Source: Candidatus Aminicenantota bacterium (GTDB lineage Bacteria > Acidobacteriota > Aminicenantia > Aminicenantales > UBA8522). From it: a DNA stretch of 6,190 nucleotides. The translations under genes were made by a program, and so were the position numbers. The stretch is taken from the NCBI GenBank assembly GCA_016934895.1, contig JAFGRZ010000078.1, forward strand, positions 1 through 6,190, read 5' to 3'. This document shows positions 1 to 4,518 of this stretch, piece after piece (position 1 is the first letter of the stretch; the number at the start of each line of letters is the position of its first letter). The notes beneath the pieces were generated by a model, which made no database searches, was not told where the DNA came from, and saw nothing but the letters and a program-made list of their open reading frames with translations.

Positions 1-2
1 AG

Positions 3-53
3 GTTTACCGGATACGCACCAACGTGAGGGGATTCCCATATCCTCCGCAATAG
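3..53 (+). CDS. Possible 3' end of a plus-strand gene, cut by the window edge
   Basis: An open frame enters from the left edge and ends at the TAG at 51-53. It reads VYRIRTNVRGFPYPPQ, which looks protein-like (no rare-codon clusters, mixed polar and aromatic residues), but I do not recognise the family from 16 residues. If real, the gene converges on the DUF3795 gene, which ends at 76 on the other strand, leaving a 22-base gap with the palindrome at 79-96 just beyond. Only sequence to the left can settle this; 16 codons without a stop can occur by chance. Confidence 0.25.
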   Translation, partial: VYRIRTNVRGFPYPPQ

Positions 54-75
54 AAAATGGCGAGAGTCAAAGACC

Positions 76-678
76 TCAAAGGCGAACGTTCGCCTTGGCG
101 GCCATATCCGTGATCTCTGTTTTTAGAATTTTTGCCTTTGATTTCAGATCGGACCTTTCTGTCTTTGCAGCTGTGATTTTCTTCTTGGCTTCATTCATCG
201 CCGTGTTGATCGATTCGATCGGCATTCTTGCGCAGACCGTGCAGTAGAAGCCCATCGAGCGCCCTTCATTGTAATTATCAAGCAGTTTTTCCAGCACGCC
301 CTGCCTTTCTTTTTGCTCTTTCAGCCAGCTTTTCAGGCCGGTTTCTTTGATTTGACGGAGATTATCAGCTGCCGGGATCCACTCTCTGACTTTTCTTCTT
401 AAAAAGATCACACAACTCGAAATATCGCTGCACTCGGCGCACGTCTCAAATCCGTGTTTCTTGACGCAGCAGTTCCAAATGCTGCACCACGAATGCTGTT
501 CACCCAACTTACACCCGAGACATCGACTTGGCGCTTTGGACTGATACTTGCTGCACAGCCCACAATAAAGACCGCAGCATCCAATAAGATTCTTTGCTTT
601 GTTGTGGACGATAATTGGCCTCTCTCCTGCGCCGGTCGTCGAGTGAGGCTTATTACGCCTGTTTGCGCTGTCAACCAT
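76..678 (-). CDS. DUF3795 family cysteine-rich protein
   Basis: A 200-residue soluble protein with no signal peptide or membrane segment. Residues 34-90 carry the DUF3795 signature: CCGLYCGLC at 34-42, then CLGC at 53-56, C65, CC at 70-71, CAEC at 80-83 and C89. The family has no established function; the paired cysteines suggest a bound metal (zinc or an iron-sulfur cluster), which is inference. A second CxxC pair lies at C146 and C149, and residues 155-195 are rich in Lys, Glu and Ala and look like a helix or coiled coil. The ATG at 676-678 has no Shine-Dalgarno sequence, but a good promoter ends about 8 bases upstream, so initiation is probably leaderless. The first 28 residues lie outside the conserved domain. 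No other ATG, GTG or TTG lies between codon 1 and the first cysteine. Monocistronic in this window. Confidence 0.85.
   Translation of the reverse strand: MVDSANRRNKPHSTTGAGERPIIVHNKAKNLIGCCGLYCGLCSKYQSKAPSRCLGCKLGEQHSWCSIWNCCVKKHGFETCAECSDISSCVIFLRRKVREWIPAADNLRQIKETGLKSWLKEQKERQGVLEKLLDNYNEGRSMGFYCTVCARMPIESINTAMNEAKKKITAAKTERSDLKSKAKILKTEITDMAAKANVRL
79..96. repeat. 18-bp perfect palindrome at the 3' end of the DUF3795 gene
   Basis: AAGGCGAACGTTCGCCTT is its own reverse complement with no spacer. It covers the last six sense codons of the DUF3795 gene and begins one base past its stop codon. As RNA it would fold into a stem of about 7 bp with a 4-base loop. On the minus strand it is followed by TTTGAGGTCTTTG, which is T-rich but not a clean U-run, so it could be a weak terminator. 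A protein-binding site or chance are the alternatives. Confidence 0.5.
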
Positions 679-686
679 CGTGAAGA

Positions 687-716
687 AGCATAGGGGAGGA
701 TATCAAACTCTGTCAA
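687..716 (-). promoter_or_regulatory. Sigma70-type promoter of the DUF3795 gene (leaderless)
   Basis: On the minus strand a perfect -35 box TTGACA (716-711) is followed after 18 bp by TATGCT (692-687), a 4/6 match to the -10 consensus. The expected start of transcription is near 680, two or so bases before the ATG at 678. This gives an mRNA with almost no leader, consistent with the absence of a ribosome binding site. Confidence 0.55.
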
Positions 717-819
717 GGGGGCATTGAGAAAAGCGCTCCCGCTGGATGTCCGGGGAACAGATCTCGACCTCACCGCCGGCGAGATCGTCAGCCTCATCCG
801 GGAAACGCGGGAAAGATGA
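694..819 (+). pseudogene. Remnant of a small antitoxin-like gene (C-terminal part)
   Basis: This frame follows a TAG at 691-693 and ends at TGA 817-819. Its last 28 residues run from KALPLDVRGTDLDL to GEIVSLIRETRER. This resembles the acidic, helical toxin-binding tail of small type II antitoxins of VapB/Phd type; the match is by eye and weak. No DNA-binding N-terminus is present. A TTG at 724 preceded by AAGGGGG is too tightly spaced to be a convincing start. The stop overlaps an ATG at 816-818 in the ATGA arrangement common in antitoxin-toxin operons, but that second frame (MKRIPAGFQ) stops after nine codons, where the 3' end of the intact toxin gene on the other strand begins. I read it as the stump of a decayed TA operon. 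It could also be a chance frame across the promoter of the DUF3795 gene. Confidence 0.3.
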
Positions 820-838
820 AGCGGATTCCTGCCGGTTT

Positions 839-1117
839 TCAGTAGCTCTTGGCCCGGAGCGCGGCCGCGATCATGAAAACAGTCTTTTCTTTGTCATCGA
901 CTTCGGTGAAAAAGCGGTGATCCCCAATGCGATACCGCCACGTTTCGGGCGCATATCCCCTCAATTTTTTAATGTTCTTGCCGAAATATGGCTGCTCTCG
1001 AAGCTGGGGATAGACATACCGTCTGAGTTTGGCGGCGATTTTTTCTTGACGATCGCCGAAGATCTTCTTCAGATCGTCCTGGAATTGCTCGGTCTCGAAG
1101 ATCCGGAAGTCACTCAA
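839..1117 (-). CDS. RelE/ParE superfamily toxin of a type II TA pair
   Basis: About 92 residues with the RelE/ParE fold pattern: an N-terminal strand and helix (FRIFETEQFQDDLKKIF), a second helix (QEKIAAKLRRYV), then KKLRGYAPETWRYRIGDHRF, an acidic turn (EVDDKEK) and the strand VFMIAAALRAKSY. Arg in the LRGYAP and WRYRIGDHR segments and the final Arg and Tyr occupy places where this family has RNA-contacting residues. RelE members cut mRNA on the ribosome and ParE members target gyrase; which activity applies cannot be told. A longer frame from the ATG at 1150 would overlap the antitoxin by 41 bases and has no good ribosome binding site. I prefer TTG at 1117-1115: AGAGGAAAGG at 1135-1126 lies 8 bases upstream and the overlap with the antitoxin stop shrinks to 8 bases. 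TTG at 1120 is also possible. Co-transcribed with the antitoxin. Confidence 0.85.
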   Translation of the reverse strand: MSDFRIFETEQFQDDLKKIFGDRQEKIAAKLRRYVYPQLREQPYFGKNIKKLRGYAPETWRYRIGDHRFFTEVDDKEKTVFMIAAALRAKSY

Positions 1118-1352
1118 CAAACCGGCCTTTCCTCTTGCGGGCCTGCTCATGTCCCGCCCCCAGTCTCTTCAGCAGGCTCTCATCGGACATAATCTCTTCC
1201 ATCTCGTAGGGATCGACGAAAAGGACCTCGTCGAGCTGCCTGAGGGCCAGGGTTTCGATGGCATTGGCGATAGGTCGATTGTCGGCTTGGGCAAAGCTCA
1301 AGAATCTCTGGTAATCCTCATCGGATAGCCGCAGGGTGATTGTCTTAGGCAT
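1110..1352 (-). CDS. Ribbon-helix-helix antitoxin of a type II TA pair
   Basis: An 80-residue protein. Residues 1-40 fit a MetJ/Arc ribbon-helix-helix: the strand MPKTITLRLS, helix SDEDYQRFLSFAQADN and helix RPIANAIETLALRQL, which in dimers binds operator DNA through the strand. Residues 45-80 are charged and helical (EMEEIMSDESLLKRL, then a basic tail ending GRFVE), typical of the part that wraps and neutralises a RelE-type toxin. The start is the ATG at 1352-1350, because AAAAGGA lies 8 bases upstream and the RHH strand begins directly there. An in-frame ATG at 1424 would put the promoter inside the gene and is rejected. The stop overlaps the toxin start, so the two are translationally coupled. 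The pair should repress its own promoter through the inverted repeats upstream. Such modules stabilise plasmids or islands, or act in stress and phage defence. Confidence 0.85.
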   Translation of the reverse strand: MPKTITLRLSDEDYQRFLSFAQADNRPIANAIETLALRQLDEVLFVDPYEMEEIMSDESLLKRLGAGHEQARKRKGRFVE

Positions 1353-1387
1353 GAATGAATTCCTTTTATGTCGATACGAATTCATTC
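1353..1387. promoter_or_regulatory. Inverted repeat, likely TA operator
   Basis: GAATGAATTC at 1353-1362 and GAATTCATTC at 1378-1387 are perfect 10-bp inverted copies separated by 15 bp. One arm overlaps the -10 box and the other touches the antitoxin start codon, covering the end of the ribosome binding site. Because transcription should start at about 1377, between the arms, this is better read as a DNA operator than an RNA hairpin. RHH antitoxins bind such sites as dimer pairs; binding here is inferred. Confidence 0.6.
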
Positions 1388-1412
1388 TATATGATTTATT
1401 TTCATACGTCAA
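1384..1412 (-). promoter_or_regulatory. Promoter of the toxin-antitoxin operon
   Basis: On the minus strand TTGACG (1412-1407) and TAGAAT (1389-1384) are each 5/6 matches to the sigma70 boxes and stand exactly 17 bp apart. Transcription should begin near 1377, giving a leader of about 25 bases that contains the AAAAGGA ribosome binding site. The surrounding DNA is AT-rich. Both boxes are covered or bounded by inverted repeats, as expected for an autorepressed TA operon. Confidence 0.75.
1390..1406. repeat. Second inverted repeat filling the TA promoter spacer
   Basis: The 17 bases between the -35 and -10 boxes, TATGAAAATAAATCATA on the minus strand, form an interrupted palindrome with arms TATGA and TCATA and a 7-base AT-rich centre. 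It could be an additional antitoxin site. In AT-rich DNA a 5-bp arm can also arise by chance. Confidence 0.35.
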
Positions 1413-1557
1413 GTCCATTTTCATGCCTCATCAACTGAGACGCGAGGCAACGCGCAGTATTCTCATCGAAGTTCAGTTACCCCCATTCATATAGAGGTAC
1501 AAAGATCGGGCCATTATTCCGTTATTCTGTCTGCTGGCTTCTAAGGACGAATCCTCC

Positions 1558-3732
1558 CTATTTGTCGCCGGCGGATTTCGGCAGGAAGTTCTCCATGACC
1601 CAGACTTGGGATTCTTGGGGACTCGTTCCCTGGGATGAAAAGGCGATGCGCTGCCCGTCGGGATGGGCGCTCAGGTGCCTGATTTGAGCCATCGTCAGGT
1701 CGATTCTTTGAGGCTCTCCGCCATCTGCGGAGACGCGATAAAGGTCCCACAAAGCCTCGGGTAATCGCAATTTTGAAAAATAGACATAGCGCCCATCGGC
1801 GCTCCAGGCCGGGTTAATAGGCCTATTCCTAGCGTCCGTGAAGCTGTATATATCGCGAGGTTCTCCACCGGATGTCGGCATGATTTTTATGATCCTTTTC
1901 TCAGCTCTATTTATAAGGACCAGCCATTTCCCGTCAGGTGAGATATCGAACCAATTCGCATCAGAAGGCGATCCGGAAAGCCGCTCGTCCCGCCCGGTTT
2001 CAAAGTCGTGGACGAAAATAGAGCCCGTTTTTCCGGCTTCCTCGCCGGTCGAATAATACATCAGCTTCCCGTCCTTGGACCATCGGTGTGAGTATACCTC
2101 CAGTGCTTCGTCTATCAGGACAATCGGGACAACGCCGCCTGTTTCGACATCGACCCGATAGATTCCCTTGCGATCATCCTTGTCCTCTCCCTCGACAGAA
2201 ATCGCGCGGCCGTCGGGCGCCCATTGGGGATAACCGAAATTCCTCCAATCGGGCCTCAGTTCGCGAATCTGGCCTTCCTCCAGAGAGATCATTCTCAGAG
2301 TCTGCTCGGGATCAACGATCGGCATCCTTGGATTGAAGATGTAGGCGAGAAGTTTTCCGTCAGGAGAATAATCCGGATAGGCGTTATGCCCCTCTTGAAT
2401 CAAAACCGTCTTTTTGGCCGGGCTCACAATCTTTCCTGTTTCAGGATCAATTCCGACCTCATATATATCGGTGCCGCCAACCTGAATCCCGTAAAACAAG
2501 GCGCATTGTGATGTGATGCCCATCGGGAAAATCCCTGCCATTCCCCCCACTCCGGACCTGACAAACAGGGGATTTCCCTGAGGTTTGCCTCCGGCAAAGC
2601 GAAGGAACCAAGCGTCTTGTGTTCCTGTCCGGTCGCTCAGGAACAATAAACCTTCCCCCCCGGGCGTCCAATCGAGGACCGTATCATTGGCAGGATGTTC
2701 GATCAATGGAATCTCTGTGCTTCCGTCAACAGAGAACAAGAAGACGTCATGCTTTCCCGAGTCTTTTTCTCCCTGCGAACTGTCGTAGGCGATATATTTC
2801 CCGTCGGGAGAAAACGCGAATCCCCATTCTCTGGGAATTCCCGAATGACCTCCGATTTGAGTTTTGAGAATCCTCACCGAACCTTCCTCGACTGAGATCA
2901 AGCCCAGCCCTCCCTTCATTTCGTCTGCGAGGAAGGTTTGGTCGTTCCCGCTATAGAGACCCGCCAGAATGGACGTTCCATCAGGAGTCCAGTCAAAAGG
3001 TTGGACGTATTCACTTTTTTTGGAGGGTTGGTAGAGAATGTGAGGTTTTGGATCCTCGATATCAATGACGCGCAATTCAAACGTCTCGTTCTCGTTGTAC
3101 CACTGATAAGCGATCCGGCGGCTGTCCGGGGCCCATTTCGAGAACATGGCGAATTCCGGGGATTGCTGCCATGAGCCCTTGTTTGTCAGACGCCGGTTTT
3201 TCCCTGAAGCAAGATCTCTGATCGCCAGGTCGCCTGTTATCCAATCCACAAAGGAGAGGTACCGGCCGTCGGGCGAGACAGCTCCCATAATATCCACCAG
3301 AGGCCCGGCCCAAACCTGGCGCAGCCTGAGTTCACTGTCTCCCGTCTTTACGAGAGCCCGTGCTCTGAGGAGAAGAGAGAGCTTTCCCTTGGCTTCCCGG
3401 ACGGCCTCCGACTGCTCCGGGTAATTGTCGATCACTTTCTGGAAGGCCTTTTCCGCCTCGGCCGTGCCCATCTTCTCATAACAGACCCCGATCTGAAGCT
3501 GGGCCTTGGCCGCGACGTCCCTCGTATCCGGGAATTTCGCGATGATGTCCTGGAATAGCTTGATGGCCCCGCTCAGGTCTCCTTCCGCTTCTTTTTTCAA
3601 GAGGGCGGTCTGATAGAGCTCTTCGGCCGATTGCTGGAAGGGCGCGGGCAAAGGATGCCCGGCGGCCAACACGCCGACCACGAGTACCACAGCCAGCACC
3701 GCCGGCCCTGCGAAAACTTCTCGTTTTTTCAT
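1558..3732 (-). CDS. Secreted TPR-like and PD40 beta-propeller (TolB-like) protein
   Basis: A 724-residue protein. Residues 1-25 form a Sec signal peptide (MKKR, then a hydrophobic run to LAAG) with no lipobox cysteine, so the product is probably periplasmic or secreted. Residues 35-125 are a helical repeat region of BamD/YbgF type (AIKLFQDIIAKFPDT, AEKAFQKVIDNYP). From about 145 to the end come PD40/WD40-like blades. Their SPDG-type turns lie near residues 153, 201, 249, 308, 356, 456, 505, 552, 598, 644 and 690, eleven in all, enough for two propellers of five or six blades. The longest gap, 356-456, may hide a degenerate blade or the boundary between propellers. No catalytic peptidase domain follows, unlike DPP IV-type proteins. 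TolB-like propellers bind proteins; the ligand here is unknown. The ATG at 3732 has AGGGAGG 7 bases upstream. It lies 105 bases after the response regulator on the same strand and may belong to that operon. Confidence 0.9.
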   Translation of the reverse strand: MKKREVFAGPAVLAVVLVVGVLAAGHPLPAPFQQSAEELYQTALLKKEAEGDLSGAIKLFQDIIAKFPDTRDVAAKAQLQIGVCYEKMGTAEAEKAFQKVIDNYPEQSEAVREAKGKLSLLLRARALVKTGDSELRLRQVWAGPLVDIMGAVSPDGRYLSFVDWITGDLAIRDLASGKNRRLTNKGSWQQSPEFAMFSKWAPDSRRIAYQWYNENETFELRVIDIEDPKPHILYQPSKKSEYVQPFDWTPDGTSILAGLYSGNDQTFLADEMKGGLGLISVEEGSVRILKTQIGGHSGIPREWGFAFSPDGKYIAYDSSQGEKDSGKHDVFLFSVDGSTEIPLIEHPANDTVLDWTPGGEGLLFLSDRTGTQDAWFLRFAGGKPQGNPLFVRSGVGGMAGIFPMGITSQCALFYGIQVGGTDIYEVGIDPETGKIVSPAKKTVLIQEGHNAYPDYSPDGKLLAYIFNPRMPIVDPEQTLRMISLEEGQIRELRPDWRNFGYPQWAPDGRAISVEGEDKDDRKGIYRVDVETGGVVPIVLIDEALEVYSHRWSKDGKLMYYSTGEEAGKTGSIFVHDFETGRDERLSGSPSDANWFDISPDGKWLVLINRAEKRIIKIMPTSGGEPRDIYSFTDARNRPINPAWSADGRYVYFSKLRLPEALWDLYRVSADGGEPQRIDLTMAQIRHLSAHPDGQRIAFSSQGTSPQESQVWVMENFLPKSAGDK

Positions 3733-3741
3733 TTCCTAACC

Positions 3742-3764
3742 TCCCTGTGGTGATGTCACAGGGA
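3742..3764 (-). promoter_or_regulatory. Hairpin overlapping the ribosome binding site of the propeller gene
   Basis: On the minus strand TCCCTGTG and CACAGGGA are perfect 8-bp arms around the 7-base loop ACATCAC. The downstream arm covers five of the seven bases of the AGGGAGG ribosome binding site (3746-3740), so the folded mRNA would hinder initiation. The stop codon of the small upstream ORF lies at the loop and arm boundary. No U-run follows, so it is not an intrinsic terminator. A DNA operator is the alternative reading. Confidence 0.45.
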
Positions 3765-3827
3765 TAATATAAGCCAGGCCTTGATCGCCGTGGTTAAGGT
3801 TTCATTGCGATTCCAGTGTGCTTTCAT
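3756..3827 (-). CDS. Possible 23-residue leader peptide
   Basis: The frame MKAHWNRNETLTTAIKAW plus LILSL starts at ATG 3827, with AAGG 7 bases upstream (overlapping the response regulator stop), and ends with TGA at 3758-3756. It fills most of the 105-base gap between the regulator and the propeller gene. I do not recognise it. Its end is hydrophobic. Because its stop falls in the inverted repeat that masks the next ribosome binding site, its translation could open that site. It could equally be a chance frame or the stump of a lost gene. Confidence 0.3.
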   Translation of the reverse strand: MKAHWNRNETLTTAIKAWLILSL

Positions 3828-3837
3828 GGCCGCGCCT

Positions 3838-4518
3838 TCATCCCTCGAACCGGTATCCGACGCCCCTGATCCCGAGGATGTGAACGGGATGGGCCGGGTC
3901 GTCCTCGACCTTCTTTCTCAGGTGGGCGATGTGCGGGTCGATGGTCCGGTAGGCGACGACCGCCTCGCCCCAGGCCTCATCAAGGATCTGGTCACGCGTC
4001 ACGACCTGGCCCCGGCGGCCGATCAAAAACCGAAGCAGGTTGAATTCCAGGGCGGTCAAGTGAACCTCTTTGCCCCGCTTGAAGACTTCATGGCTCCCGA
4101 AGTCGACTTCGACATCGCCGAATTTATAGACATCACCCGGTTCGTCTTCCTTCCGGGCGCGCCTCAAGATCGCCTTGACCCGGGCGACAAGCTCCCGCGA
4201 TCCGACGGGCTTGGTGATATAATCATCGGCCCCGAGCTCCAAACCCATCACTTTGTCCATCTCTTCCGTTTTAGCCGCGGTCACCATGAGGACGGGCGTT
4301 TTAACACCCGCCTCCCTGAGCTTCTTGCAGACCTCGAACCCGTTGAGTCCCGGCAGGAGGATATCGAGGACAATGAGATCGAAGCCGCCGTCCAAGGCTT
4401 GTGTCAGGGCGTCCTTCCCGTCGGCGGCCGCGGCGACTTCATAGCCCTCGAATTCGAGATCGTCCTTGAAGCTCATGAGGATGGCCTTATCGTCCTCGAC
4501 AACAAGAATTTTATCCAT
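3838..4518 (-). CDS. OmpR/PhoB family response regulator
   Basis: A 226-residue cytoplasmic transcription factor of normal length for the family. The receiver domain (residues 1-120) has the acidic pair D9 and D10, phosphoacceptor D52 (in LIVLDILLPGLNG), T80 and K103 followed by P104. All the key residues are present, so phosphorylation should work. Residues 130-226 form a winged-helix DNA-binding domain with the usual landmarks: HLTALEFNLLRFLIGRRGQVVTR split over the start of the domain, the recognition helix region RTIDPHIAHLRKKVE, and the wing IRGVGYRFEG. The ATG at 4518 is chosen because MDKILVVEDD is the standard beginning and AAGGAAGG lies 5 bases upstream, inside the kinase gene tail. 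The start overlaps the kinase stop by 8 bases, so the two are translationally coupled and almost surely cognate. Target genes are unknown; the propeller gene downstream is a candidate. Confidence 0.96.
   Translation of the reverse strand: MDKILVVEDDKAILMSFKDDLEFEGYEVAAAADGKDALTQALDGGFDLIVLDILLPGLNGFEVCKKLREAGVKTPVLMVTAAKTEEMDKVMGLELGADDYITKPVGSRELVARVKAILRRARKEDEPGDVYKFGDVEVDFGSHEVFKRGKEVHLTALEFNLLRFLIGRRGQVVTRDQILDEAWGEAVVAYRTIDPHIAHLRKKVEDDPAHPVHILGIRGVGYRFEG

Noticed and set aside
37..46. GGAGG followed by ATG on the minus strand, frame open to the left edge
   Set aside because: Only two bases separate GGAGG and ATG and only 13 codons are visible, with no recognisable family.
746..1192. 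A 148-codon plus-strand frame across the TA genes
   Set aside because: It lies antisense to the toxin, whose RelE-type sequence is convincing; the plus-strand product is low in recognisable features.
1353..1424. Antitoxin start at the ATG at 1424, adding 24 residues
   Set aside because: The added segment would be translated from the promoter and operator DNA, is not RHH-like, and the ATG at 1352 has a well-spaced AAAAGGA.
1425..1557. Gap between the propeller gene and the TA promoter searched for a terminator or small gene
   Set aside because: Only short stems (for example AGGA around TTCG at the propeller stop) without U-runs, and no convincing ORF with a ribosome binding site.
3742..3764. 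CRP-like operator or intrinsic terminator at the inverted repeat
   Set aside because: The TGTGA half-site is not paired with TCACA at the required 6-base spacing, and there is no U-run after the hairpin.
3764..3771. -10-like TATATTAT on the minus strand ahead of the propeller gene
   Set aside because: No acceptable -35 box lies 16 to 18 bp upstream, so I do not call a promoter.
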